Positions 7,810-16,036 of a stretch of DNA of 41,230 nt are shown piece by piece. Below the pieces are notes generated by a model. The model was given only the letters and a program-made list of their open reading frames with translations. It was not told the origin of the DNA and ran no database searches. The stretch covers positions 1 to 41,230 of the forward strand of contig NZ_WMIG01000028.1 of assembly GCF_009711205.1 (NCBI RefSeq), given 5' to 3'. This DNA is from Paracoccus litorisediminis (lineage in GTDB: Bacteria > Pseudomonadota > Alphaproteobacteria > Rhodobacterales > Rhodobacteraceae). The position numbers were made by a program, and so were the translations under genes. Every line of letters begins with the position of its first letter. The first letter of the stretch is position 1.

Positions 7810-9060
7810 TCAATGCAGATTGGGCGTCGCGCCCATGCCTTTTTCGTCGATGGGATAGCCGCGTTCGAAGCGGTCAAAGCGCATGAAACGCGCGGTCTCG
7901 TGCGGGGTGCCGGTGGTCAGCAGATGAGCGAACGCATAGCCCGATGCGGGCGTCGCCTTGAAGCCGCCATAGCACCAGCCCGCATTCAGATAGAGCCCCT
8001 CGATCGGGGTCCGGTCGATGATCGGCGTGCCGTCCATCGACATGTCCATGATGCCGCCCCAGATCCGCAGCAGACGTGCGCGTCCGATCATCGGCATCAG
8101 GGCCATGCCGCCTTGGGCCACGTCCTCGATCACGCCCAGATTGCCGCGTTGCGCGTAGGAATTGTAGCCGTCGATATCGCCGCCAAAGACCAGACCACCC
8201 TTGTCGGACTGGCTGACATAAAAATGCCCCGCGCCAAAGGTGATGACGCCGTCAATCACCGGCTTCAGCCCTTCGGTAACAAAGGCCTGCAGCACATGGC
8301 TTTCGATTGGCAGGCGCATCCCCGCCATGGCCATGACGCGCCCGGATGAACCCGCAACGGCGACGCCGACCTTGCCGGCCGCGATATAGCCGCGCGAGGT
8401 TTCCACCCCGCGGACCCGACCGTCCTCGATGCGAAAACCGGTGACCTCGCAGTTCTGGATCAGGTCCACTCCGGCCAGATCGGCCCCGCGCGCATAGCCC
8501 CATGCGACGCCGTCATGGCGTGCGGTTCCGGCGCGGCGCTGCAGCAGCCCACCCTTGATGGGGAAGCGTGCATTGTCGAAGTTCAGCCAGGGATACATTG
8601 CCCGAACGTCGCCTTGGTCCAGCAGTTCTGCATCGGCACCGGCCAGCAGCATCGCATTGCCGCGCCGGCGATAGGCGTCGCGCTGTCCATCGCTGTGGAT
8701 CAGGTTCAGGATGCCGCGCTGGCTGACCATCGCGTTGAAGTTGAATTCCTGTTCCAGCCCTTCCCACAGCTTCATCGAGAATTCGTAGAAAGGCTCATTG
8801 CCGGGCAGCAGGTAGTTCGAGCGGATGATCGTCGTGTTCCGCCCGATATTGCCCGATCCAAGCCAGCTTTTCTCAAGCACGGCAATGCGAGATTGCTTGA
8901 AGGTCTTGGCAAGGTAATAGGCCGTCGCCAGCCCATGCCCGCCACCGCCGACAATCACATAGTCATAGGCGGGTTGCGGATCGGGGTTGCGCCAGATCGG
9001 TTGCCAGCCCTTGTGGCCGGTCAGCGCCTCCTTGATCACCCTCAAGCCTGAATATCGCAC
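7810..9060 (-). CDS. mgdA: N-methylglutamate dehydrogenase beta subunit (sarcosine oxidase beta-like)
   Basis: This is the FAD-dependent catalytic subunit, 416 residues, which dehydrogenates the N-methyl group. It shows an N-terminal Rossmann motif (YVIVGGGGHGLATAYYLAK, about residue 32). It also has GNIGRNTTIIRSNY and the RRAGTARHD segment, whose His is the covalent FMN attachment site in related sarcosine oxidases. GTG 9060 is chosen because it gives the usual short N-terminus and has AGGGACGG upstream. It is the first gene of the mgdABCD-folD-purU run. It is divergent from the GlxA-type regulator across a 139-bp intergenic region with a regulator-site candidate. Confidence 0.9.
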   Translation of the reverse strand: MRYSGLRVIKEALTGHKGWQPIWRNPDPQPAYDYVIVGGGGHGLATAYYLAKTFKQSRIAVLEKSWLGSGNIGRNTTIIRSNYLLPGNEPFYEFSMKLWEGLEQEFNFNAMVSQRGILNLIHSDGQRDAYRRRGNAMLLAGADAELLDQGDVRAMYPWLNFDNARFPIKGGLLQRRAGTARHDGVAWGYARGADLAGVDLIQNCEVTGFRIEDGRVRGVETSRGYIAAGKVGVAVAGSSGRVMAMAGMRLPIESHVLQAFVTEGLKPVIDGVITFGAGHFYVSQSDKGGLVFGGDIDGYNSYAQRGNLGVIEDVAQGGMALMPMIGRARLLRIWGGIMDMSMDGTPIIDRTPIEGLYLNAGWCYGGFKATPASGYAFAHLLTTGTPHETARFMRFDRFERGYPIDEKGMGATPNLH

Positions 9061-9172
9061 GGATCGTCCGTCCCTGATTCCTGTTCTGATGGTCAGACTA
9101 GCGATGTGTTTTGGCAGGTATTTGTCGAATACGGACAGGATATTGACTGTTGCAGACAATTCGTCAAAATTG

Positions 9173-9187
9173 TTTCCTGACAGTAAA
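9173..9187. promoter_or_regulatory. Degenerate copy of the XRE-cupin palindrome upstream of glxA-type gene
   Basis: TTTCCTGACAGTAAA matches the perfect palindrome at 2116-2130 at 13 of 15 positions. It lies 12 bp upstream of the GlxA-type regulator ATG and in the divergent control region of mgdA. This suggests that the XRE-cupin regulator also acts here. Confidence 0.4.
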
Positions 9188-9199
9188 ATAAGTTGCAAA

Positions 9200-10168
9200 A
9201 TGGATTCACCTTCGACGCCGTTCCGCATCGGTTTCATCCTGACGCCGGAATATTCGCTGATGTCGCTGACTGCGGCGGTAGAGCCGCTGCGGGCGGCCAA
9301 TCATCTGGCGGGGCGCGAACTTTACCGACCCAGCTACTACTCGGTCGCGGGTGGATTTGCGGCCTCGACCTCGGGCGGTGGCTTCCAGACAACGGCCCTG
9401 CATGACGCCGAGCCACTGGATCTGGCGCTGGTGGTCGCCGGTGGCAATCCGCTGCTTTACCGCGATCCGGCCGTGACGCGCGGCCTGCGGATTCTTGCGC
9501 AGCGCAAGATCCCGCTGGGTGGGATCTCGGGTGGGGCGGCGGTTCTGGCGCGGCTGGGCATGATGGAGGGACGGCGCTTCACGCTGCATTGGGCCCATGT
9601 CGAGGCCCTGGCTGAAATGATGCCGGACCTGCTGATAGAGCGCGCGCTTTACGTGGTCGATCGCGACCGGCTGACCTGTGCTGGTGGTATCGCGGCGCTG
9701 GACATGATGTGCGCCCTGATCGCCCGTGATCACGGTGCGGATTTCGCGCGAGAGGTCGCCGAGTGGTTTATCCATACCAGGCCGCGCATGGCGGATGAGC
9801 CGCAGCTTTCGCCAACGGCCGAGCGGCTGGAACTGCGCAATCCGTTGCTTGTCCGCGGGGTCGAACTGATGTTCGGCCATCTGGCCGAGCCGCTCACGCC
9901 AGATCAGATTGCGGGGCAGGTAGGCTGCAGTGCCCGGCAGTTGCAACGCCTTTTCAATGCCGAGCTGGGCGTTCCGATGATGGATTTCTATCGCGAGATG
10001 CGGTTGAAGAAAGCCCATGAGCTGGTCAGTCAGACCAGCCTGTCAATGCTGGATATTGCGCTGGTGACGGGCTTCACCAGCGCGGCACATTTCTCGCGGC
10101 TATATTCCCAGCGGTTCGGCCTGCCGCCGATGCGTCAGCGGCAGACCCTGCGTCGTCAGTCAGGATAA
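9200..10168 (+). CDS. GlxA/GbdR-type AraC-family regulator
   Basis: The 322-residue protein joins an N-terminal class-I glutamine-amidotransferase-like (DJ-1/PfpI) domain to a C-terminal AraC double helix-turn-helix. The N-terminal part (about 8-185) includes RIGFILTPEYSLMS and LVVAGGNPLL. Its GGISGGAAVLARLG elbow lacks the catalytic cysteine. The C-terminal part (about 225-315) includes LTPDQIAGQVGCSARQLQRLF and LDIALVTGFTSAAHFSRLY. Regulators of this architecture (GbdR, CdhR, GlxA) activate catabolism of glycine betaine, dimethylglycine, carnitine and similar N-methyl compounds. ATG 9200 gives the family's N-terminus, although its ribosome-binding site is weak. The gene is divergent from mgdA and converges with dmmC, overlapping its end by 13 bp. 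Activation of mgd and possibly dmm genes is an inference. Confidence 0.88.
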   Translation: MDSPSTPFRIGFILTPEYSLMSLTAAVEPLRAANHLAGRELYRPSYYSVAGGFAASTSGGGFQTTALHDAEPLDLALVVAGGNPLLYRDPAVTRGLRILAQRKIPLGGISGGAAVLARLGMMEGRRFTLHWAHVEALAEMMPDLLIERALYVVDRDRLTCAGGIAALDMMCALIARDHGADFAREVAEWFIHTRPRMADEPQLSPTAERLELRNPLLVRGVELMFGHLAEPLTPDQIAGQVGCSARQLQRLFNAELGVPMMDFYREMRLKKAHELVSQTSLSMLDIALVTGFTSAAHFSRLYSQRFGLPPMRQRQTLRRQSG

Positions 10169-11199
10169 ATGCCGGGAGAGGTGGGTTTCCCGTCGTCGCA
10201 TTGCGACAGATATTCGACGATCAGCGGGCGGTTGACGGCGAAGCCCTTGTAGGTGGCCAGATCCTCGGGCAGGTCGCGCAGCACCCGATGCAGGCGGCGA
10301 CCCCATTTCGGCACGGTCGCGATATCCTCCAGCGCGCAAAGGTAGCAGCGGATCGGGAAAGCCAGCGCGTTCGAGCGTGGCAGCCGCCAGAAACTTTGCA
10401 ACTCTACCCGCAGGAACTGCTTTGCACCGACATTCTTGACGGTCAGGCTGCGCTTTTCCGGACCCCATTCCGGATAGGTTTCGGGCGAGGTATCCAGTCG
10501 CGGATTGACGGTCATCGTCCAGTTCAGTCGACGCGCCGGGCTGTCCTGCCGGACATTCAGCAGGAATTTCAAGGCGCGCTGAAAAATGCCCATCTCGGCG
10601 GCGCGGGGGACCGGAGCGTGCCATTCAAAGAAATTCATTCCGATGTCGAAATCCAGGCTCCAGTCGGCCTGACTGGTGACCATGCCGGCATCCATCCACA
10701 GATTGCCCTCGCGATGGTCCAGCACGGCGAAATCGCCCTGCGTCTGGCGGGTGATGTATTCCATCGGGCCGAAGGGTAGGGTGGTGTCGTCAAGAAAGGT
10801 AAAGCTGTCGTCGATCCCCATGGGCCGGTTCACCCAGCGCCAGCGGTCGCGGTCGCGGGTCAGCTGGAACAGGTCGGGATAATCCTCGGCCTTGCTGGTC
10901 ATGATCAGCTCCAGCAGATCCCAGCCCGCCAGCCGCATATGGGGCAGGGACTGGCAGCGACCGGGATCGCCGGCCAGCGTGATGGCGCGGTCCTCCATCT
11001 CGGACAGGTAATGTTCGTCCACGTCGAAGCGGCGCTGAAAGACGCTGTCATCGGGTCCGGCGGCGCGATGCGGCTCCATGTTGACTGAATACATGTATTC
11101 GTCGCGATCGAAGGGAAACGGAAAGCGGCGGATCGCAGCGGGCGAGTTGCGGAAACTGTAGTCGCCGCGGAAAGTTTCCTTGTTGAAGCGGACGGTCAT
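10156..11199 (-). CDS. dmmC: Haem-dependent oxidative N-demethylase, alpha (haem PAS) subunit
   Basis: This 347-residue protein belongs to the DUF3445 family, now known as the haem-binding PAS-fold catalytic subunit of dimethylamine monooxygenase (HODM). Recognised segments are FPFPFDRDEYMYSVNMEPHR, LPFGPMEYITRQTQGDF, DAGMVTSQADWSLDFDIGM, FFEWHAPVP and RVELQSFWRLPRSNA. It oxidises DMA to MMA and a C1 unit using electrons from the reductase subunit. ATG 11199 has GAAGGG upstream and starts 11 bp after dmmB. It is the last gene of dmmDABC and its stop overlaps the convergent GlxA-type gene. Confidence 0.9.
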   Translation of the reverse strand: MTVRFNKETFRGDYSFRNSPAAIRRFPFPFDRDEYMYSVNMEPHRAAGPDDSVFQRRFDVDEHYLSEMEDRAITLAGDPGRCQSLPHMRLAGWDLLELIMTSKAEDYPDLFQLTRDRDRWRWVNRPMGIDDSFTFLDDTTLPFGPMEYITRQTQGDFAVLDHREGNLWMDAGMVTSQADWSLDFDIGMNFFEWHAPVPRAAEMGIFQRALKFLLNVRQDSPARRLNWTMTVNPRLDTSPETYPEWGPEKRSLTVKNVGAKQFLRVELQSFWRLPRSNALAFPIRCYLCALEDIATVPKWGRRLHRVLRDLPEDLATYKGFAVNRPLIVEYLSQCDDGKPTSPGIYPD

Positions 11200-11210
11200 C
11201 GTGGCCCTTC

Positions 11211-12140
11211 CTATCGGTCGATGGTCAAAAGCGTGCCGCGAAAACGCGAGACGCAGGGCATGATCTTGGCACCGTGCTCGGTTGGATCGAGCCAGTGATC
11301 GTGGTGTTCGATCTGGCCGTCGCAGGCCAGAACCTCGGTCTCGCATTGTCCGCAGGCGCCGCCACGGCAGAGCCATGGCGCGTCGATCCCGGCCAGTTCC
11401 AGCGCTTCGAGCAGGCTTTGCTGCGCGCCGACGGTCAGGGACATGGCGCTGCGGGCGCAATGCACCTTGAAGGGCTCGCCCGGTGACGGGGCCAGAAACT
11501 CCTCGCTGTGAAGCGCGTCCCTGGGCCAGCCAAGGGCGCTGGCCTGAGCTAGCACGCTTTCGATCATCCGTGCCGAGCCGCAGACGTAAAGATGCGTGCC
11601 CAATGGCTGCGTCGAGAGGATCGCGTTCAGGTCAATGCGGGAATCTTCGTCGCTGACATGGATCTGCGCGTCATCGGGCAGGGCAACCTCGGGCAGATCC
11701 GCGCGGTTGCGCACGGATACATGCAGTTCGAAAGGCGTGTCGAAGCGGGCCAGTTCATGAAGCTGCGCCAGAAACGGGGTGATGCCCACACCGCCCGCGA
11801 TCATCAGGTGCTTGCGCGCGGTCTGGTTCAACCCGAACAGGTTCACTGGCGCGCCGATTTCGATCAGCATGCCGGGCTGGGCCTTCTGGTGCAGATAGGC
11901 CGATCCGCCCCGACCCTGATCCTCGCGCTGGACGGCGATTTCATAGCCCGAGCCGTCCTGCGGGTCCGAAATCAGCGAATAGGCGTTACGGCGCAGCACC
12001 TCGCCATCTTGCATGGTGACCATGACATGCGCGCCGCCGGAAAAGACCGGCAGAGGCAGGCCCTTGGGGTGCTCGAAGCGGAAGCGGGTGATCCGGGGCG
12101 AAAGCGGCTGTTTCTCGGTCAGTTTCAGGATTTGTGTCAC
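11211..12140 (-). CDS. dmmB: Dimethylamine monooxygenase reductase subunit (flavin, plant-type ferredoxin)
   Basis: A 309-residue phthalate-dioxygenase-reductase/VanB-like protein. It has a flavin-binding barrel (RRNAYSLISDP, about residue 50), an NAD(P)-binding domain (HLMIAGGVGITPFLAQLHEL, about 110-220) and a C-terminal [2Fe-2S] ferredoxin. The ferredoxin cysteines read CRGGACGQC followed by a distal C in IMPCVSRF (C-x4-C-x2-C-x29-C). It passes electrons from NAD(P)H to the haem subunit DmmC. GTG 12140 overlaps the dmmA stop (GTGA), so translation is coupled. Confidence 0.92.
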   Translation of the reverse strand: MTQILKLTEKQPLSPRITRFRFEHPKGLPLPVFSGGAHVMVTMQDGEVLRRNAYSLISDPQDGSGYEIAVQREDQGRGGSAYLHQKAQPGMLIEIGAPVNLFGLNQTARKHLMIAGGVGITPFLAQLHELARFDTPFELHVSVRNRADLPEVALPDDAQIHVSDEDSRIDLNAILSTQPLGTHLYVCGSARMIESVLAQASALGWPRDALHSEEFLAPSPGEPFKVHCARSAMSLTVGAQQSLLEALELAGIDAPWLCRGGACGQCETEVLACDGQIEHHDHWLDPTEHGAKIMPCVSRFRGTLLTIDR

Positions 12141-12730
12141 GCCTGGATCTCCTGGACTTCGGGCAGGATGCCGGGGGTTTCCGCATCGACGCAGACACCC
12201 TGATAGGCACCCAGCCGCCGCGAGAAATGGTCGCGCACGAAAAGCGAACGCCCGCAGCCGGGACAGTCGTAAGGGTCGGTCGTGATACCCTCGGCGATGG
12301 TCTTGCAATGGACGCATTGCATGCGTCGGGCGGGACTGCCGCGATGCTCGGTCTGGATCGCGCCCGCAGGCAGGCCCGCCGCCTGAACCAGAGCAAGTGC
12401 CTGATTGATCAGCGCCTCGCCCCCGGCGATGTGAACCTGAAGCCCCATGCGCGCATCGGCAAACAGGGCGGTCAGGGCAGCGGGCAACTCGGCGGGGCTG
12501 CCGATCTCGACCAGACGGGCGGGTCGCAGAGCCCGGATCGCGTCGGCATCGGCAGCACAGATGAGCATGGTCGATCGCGGCATCAGATCCGGCACAACTG
12601 CGGCCAGCGACAGCAGCGCCGCAATGCCGGGTTCGTCCGCGATCATGAGTGCGCTTGTACAGGGCCGCGCCTGAAGCGGCGCGTGTCGCGGTCGGCTGGC
12701 AAAGAGGGAGGCGGAAGGAGCAATCGTCAT
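12137..12730 (-). CDS. dmmA: Dimethylamine monooxygenase subunit DmmA (gamma)
   Basis: The 197-residue protein ends in a zinc-ribbon-like element: CVHC, 13 residues, CPGC (about residues 140-160), then GRSLFVRDHFSRRLGAYQGVC. The N-terminal half looks like a small alpha/beta domain (ALMIADEPGIAALLSLAAVV, STMLICAADADAIRAL). This matches the DmmA family encoded only with haem-dependent N-demethylases; its exact role is not settled. ATG 12730 is chosen for a purine-rich upstream stretch. An in-frame alternative at 12775 would add 15 residues. Confidence 0.85.
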   Translation of the reverse strand: MTIAPSASLFASRPRHAPLQARPCTSALMIADEPGIAALLSLAAVVPDLMPRSTMLICAADADAIRALRPARLVEIGSPAELPAALTALFADARMGLQVHIAGGEALINQALALVQAAGLPAGAIQTEHRGSPARRMQCVHCKTIAEGITTDPYDCPGCGRSLFVRDHFSRRLGAYQGVCVDAETPGILPEVQEIQA

Positions 12731-12795
12731 TCTGGCTTCTCGGGCTGATGATCGTTCGTGGCCGGGGCGGCGCATTCCCCGGCCTTGGGGCGGGT

Positions 12796-13935
12796 TCAGC
12801 CCTTGACGGTGCGGCGCTTCTTCTCGGGGTCAAAGAAGGGCATGGCCGAGGTGGTGGCCGCAATCTCGCCATGGGTTTCGCAATTCACGCTAAGCCGCGT
12901 CCCGTCATTGGCGCAATCGACCGGCAGGCGGGCGATGGCCACCGTCCAATTGTTCAGGGGCGAATGCATCGCCTGAGTCACGACGCCCACTTTTTTGCCA
13001 TCGCGATAGACAGGGGCACCATTCCCCGGCACCTTGTCGCCCTCAAGTTTCAGCCCCCAGATCTTGAAGCGTTCCTTGCCTTTCAGCCGATAATGCTCAT
13101 CCGCGCCGCGGAAGCCCTTCTTGCCGGGCGAGACGGTGAAATCGAGACCCAGCTCCCACAGCGTGTCCCCGCAGGGATCGTGTTCGAACGGGTACATTTC
13201 GGAATTGTCATAGGGGAAGAACAGCAGGTAGCTTTCGGTCCGCAGCAGGTCCAGCGTGGTGAAGCGGCAGGGGATGATGCCCATATCCGCACCTTCCGCA
13301 AGAATGCGGTCCCAGATCATCGGCGCGTCCTGACCGCGCACGAATAGTTCGTAGCCACGTTCCCCCGTATAACCGGTCCGCGAGATCATCGCGGGTTTGC
13401 CAAAGATCGAGGTTTGCAAATGCGCGAAATAGGGCAGGTCGCGAATGCCGGGGACATGCTTTTGCAGAAAGTCCACCGCCAGCGGCCCCTGCAGCGACAG
13501 GTCATGCAGGTTGTCGTCAAAGCGCAACGAGACATCGCGCCCCGAAGCCGCCATGCTTAACTGCTCATGGCCCTGACCCGATCCATGGACCACCAGAAAG
13601 GCATTGGGACCCGTGCGGTAGATCACGCAATCGTCGATAAGTTTGCCACTGTCATTGAGCATTGCGGCATAGACCGAACGGCCCGGCATCAGCTTTTCGA
13701 TATTGCGGGTGGTGGCGCGCTCGATCACGTGGCTGGCAGCAGGGCCGCTTAGATGCACCTTCTTGAGGCCCGAAACATCCATCAACCCCGCCTTGGTGCG
13801 GATCGCCATGTATTCATCATCGGGATTGCTGCTGGCATAGGACCATGCCGTGCCCATGCCGCTCCAATCCTCAAGGTCAGAGCCAAGGGCCCGGTGGCGG
13901 TCGGCCAGCGTCGAGAAGCGCCAAGAATTCGTCAT
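12796..13935 (-). CDS. dmmD: Dimethylamine monooxygenase THF-binding subunit (GcvT-like)
   Basis: A 379-residue aminomethyltransferase (GcvT) homologue. It has MAIRTKAGLMDVSGLKKVHL, HDLSLQGPLAVDFLQK, ISRTGYTGERGYELFVRG and CRFTTLDLLRTESYLLFFP. In HODM systems this subunit receives the C1 unit released by N-demethylation and loads it on THF, avoiding free formaldehyde. ATG 13935 has GGGAG upstream. It is the first gene of dmmDABC. An 8-bp GC-rich hairpin separates it from the APC permease gene upstream. Confidence 0.9.
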   Translation of the reverse strand: MTNSWRFSTLADRHRALGSDLEDWSGMGTAWSYASSNPDDEYMAIRTKAGLMDVSGLKKVHLSGPAASHVIERATTRNIEKLMPGRSVYAAMLNDSGKLIDDCVIYRTGPNAFLVVHGSGQGHEQLSMAASGRDVSLRFDDNLHDLSLQGPLAVDFLQKHVPGIRDLPYFAHLQTSIFGKPAMISRTGYTGERGYELFVRGQDAPMIWDRILAEGADMGIIPCRFTTLDLLRTESYLLFFPYDNSEMYPFEHDPCGDTLWELGLDFTVSPGKKGFRGADEHYRLKGKERFKIWGLKLEGDKVPGNGAPVYRDGKKVGVVTQAMHSPLNNWTVAIARLPVDCANDGTRLSVNCETHGEIAATTSAMPFFDPEKKRRTVKG

Positions 13936-13969
13936 CGCTCAATACTCCCAGTGTGTCATTGATGGTCAT

Positions 13970-13989
13970 CCGGGCCGCCAGCGGCCCGG
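13970..13989 (-). terminator. Hairpin between the APC permease gene and dmmD
   Basis: A perfect 8-bp stem (CCGGGCCG / CGGCCCGG) with a 4-base loop lies just after the permease stop and about 35 bp before dmmD. There is no T-run, so partial termination or mRNA stabilisation is as likely as full termination. Confidence 0.45.
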
Positions 13990-14001
13990 TGGTTTTCGGC
14001 T

Positions 14002-15816
14002 TCAGCCCGGCAACTGGAAGAACCAGTTGGCAAACAGCACGACTGCGGCTCCGGCCAGCAGCGCCAGATAGGGCAACCGGCCCGCGCGGCGCGGTCCCAG
14101 ATCGGTGTGATCGGAAAGACCCAGATCCTCCATCGCCTCGCGGGGGAAATGGCCCTTGTCCTGAACGTAATGGCGGTACCAGAACACCGGCAGGATGAGG
14201 CTGGCAAAGATCAGCCCCGACCACAGCGCCCCGGAATAGCCCCAGACCTTGGCCCCGGCGCCCAGGAACAGCGCGTTGACAAAGGCCAGCCCGGTATTCA
14301 CCGCCAGCAGCAGGGTGGGCGCCCTCCATGGCCGCGGCAGATGCGGGCTGTCGATGCGATGGATCCAGCCGGCATTCAGGTTCAGGAAGTTGAAGATGAT
14401 ATAGCCGACATTCGAGATCGCGAGGACATAGAAGTAGCCCGTCACATCTGACGCCAGCGCCAGCAGGAACAGGTTGAAGGCAAGATCCGTCCACATCGCG
14501 CGGGTCGGGGCGCCATGTTCGTTCACATGGCTCAGATAGCGCGGCAGCCAGCCATCGCGCGAGCCTTGGTAAAGCGTCCGCGATGATCCGGCCATCGCGG
14601 TCATGATCGCCAGAAACAGCGCCATGATCATCAGGATGACCAGAATCTGGGTGATGATCGGCCCGCCATTGACCAGCCCGGCCAAAGCCGCACCGACCCC
14701 GGTGCCATCGACGACGCCCGCCGACAGCATGCCTTCCTGACCCAGCACCCCTTGGAAGGTAAAGGGGATCAGGAAAAAGAAGACCATGCACAGCAGGCCG
14801 GAATAGAAGATCGCCTTGAAGGTGTCGGTCGCCGGATTGCGGAACTCAGCCGTGTAGCAGACGGCGGTCTCGAACCCATAGGTGGACCAGGCGGCGATAT
14901 ACATGGCGCCAAGGATCAGGGTCCAGCCACCGATGTCCCATGCCCCGTCGGTGCCGGAATAGGCGGCCGAGGGCGGCACGATCCCGGTGACGTTGGCGCT
15001 GTTGATCGAGCCGTTCAGGATCGGCACCAGCCCGATCAGGAACAGCGGCACCAGCACCACCAGCGCCATCAGCTTCTGCGATTTCGCGGTCGAGGCGATA
15101 CCCCGGTGCTGGATCGCAAAGATGATCAGCATCAGCACCACGCCGGTCGCGAAGGTCGAATTGAAATGCAGCGTGCCAAGGCCGGGGATCGGCAGGGCAA
15201 AAGCCTCCCAGTGGCGCAGTGCCGGGGTCAGCGCGGCAACCGCATCGGCCTGGGCCACGGCCTGGATCGCGGTCTCGGGTGCGGTGCCGGGATTGGCGGC
15301 GATATGGTCGAGGACCGATTGGGTCTGTGCGGTATAGCCAGCGATATGGGCAGCCACCCAGTCGACGACTTGGGGGCTGGTTTCAAGCGGGATCGGGAAC
15401 AGGGCGTTCAGGATGTAACCGGCGGCAATGGCGCAGCCCAGCGACAGGACCGGCGACCATGCAAACCAGTTGCACCAGACCGAAAGCGGCGCGATCAGCT
15501 TGGAATAACGCAGCCATGCCGTTGCGCCATAGACCGAGGCGCCGCCCGATTTGGTGCCGAACATCCCGGCCATTTCGGCATAGGTGAAGCTTTGCAGAAA
15601 GCCCATCACCATCGAGACCATCCAGACGGCAAAGGCGGCCTTGCCCGCCACGCCCGCGATGCCCCCGATCGAAAACAGCACCAGCGGCGGCACGCCTGCC
15701 GCCACCCAAAAGGCTCCGCGCCAGTCGAGGGCGCGATGCAGGACACCGCCGGGGGCAGGTGCCCCGGCCCCCTCAATTGTTCCGGCGATCGCGCCAGAGG
15801 TCGTCTGATCCACCAT
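14002..15816 (-). CDS. APC-superfamily permease, probable methylated-amine or amino-acid transporter
   Basis: This 604-residue inner-membrane protein has about 12 or more hydrophobic segments. The first is the family-typical stretch VLFSIGGIAGVAG, followed by a periplasmic-length insert near residues 155-200. SSRTLYQGSRDGWLPRYLSHVNEHGAPTRA matches the amino-acid/polyamine/organocation family. It sits between tdm and dmmDABC, so import of TMA, DMA or TMAO is the best guess from context. The sequence does not reveal the substrate. ATG 15816 is used. Confidence 0.85.
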   Translation of the reverse strand: MVDQTTSGAIAGTIEGAGAPAPGGVLHRALDWRGAFWVAAGVPPLVLFSIGGIAGVAGKAAFAVWMVSMVMGFLQSFTYAEMAGMFGTKSGGASVYGATAWLRYSKLIAPLSVWCNWFAWSPVLSLGCAIAAGYILNALFPIPLETSPQVVDWVAAHIAGYTAQTQSVLDHIAANPGTAPETAIQAVAQADAVAALTPALRHWEAFALPIPGLGTLHFNSTFATGVVLMLIIFAIQHRGIASTAKSQKLMALVVLVPLFLIGLVPILNGSINSANVTGIVPPSAAYSGTDGAWDIGGWTLILGAMYIAAWSTYGFETAVCYTAEFRNPATDTFKAIFYSGLLCMVFFFLIPFTFQGVLGQEGMLSAGVVDGTGVGAALAGLVNGGPIITQILVILMIMALFLAIMTAMAGSSRTLYQGSRDGWLPRYLSHVNEHGAPTRAMWTDLAFNLFLLALASDVTGYFYVLAISNVGYIIFNFLNLNAGWIHRIDSPHLPRPWRAPTLLLAVNTGLAFVNALFLGAGAKVWGYSGALWSGLIFASLILPVFWYRHYVQDKGHFPREAMEDLGLSDHTDLGPRRAGRLPYLALLAGAAVVLFANWFFQLPG

Positions 15817-15823
15817 CTGTCCA

Positions 15824-15976
15824 TTACCCTGTTGGCCCGGCCCACCCCCAGCCTTGTCGCGGCTGGTTCAGGTTGAGGTCGGTGCATTGCGGCGCCGGGT
15901 CGCCGTCCACGTCCCGGTGATCGTCAATCAGCCACGCGTTGCCCGCCCCGATCCGCGTTCGGGTCCAAGGCAGCAC
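15824..15976 (-). CDS. Possible small ORF between tdm and the permease gene
   Basis: A 50-codon frame from GTG 15976 ends 7 bases before the permease ATG. It has a plausible protein-like stretch (NAWLIDDHRDVDGDPAPQC) in an otherwise 220-bp gap inside the operon. No family is recognised, and no strong ribosome-binding site was identified. It could be a real small protein, a decayed gene or chance. Confidence 0.2.
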   Translation of the reverse strand: MLPWTRTRIGAGNAWLIDDHRDVDGDPAPQCTDLNLNQPRQGWGWAGPTG

Positions 15977-16036
15977 CGAGCACGGTCAGGGGCGGCGATC
16001 ATGCCGCGTCCCGGCCAGCACGGTCGGAGATGCGGT

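Noticed and set aside
4597..9060. Annotation as sarcosine oxidase soxBDAG
   Set aside because: The architecture fits, but gmaS and mgsABC in the same island and the cysteine-less delta subunit make N-methylglutamate dehydrogenase the better reading. Sarcosine oxidase is kept as the alternative.
7810..9300. Longer 496-residue version of MgdA
   Set aside because: The extra 80 residues cover the divergent control region and lack family similarity; GTG 9060 with a good ribosome-binding site fits the usual N-terminus.
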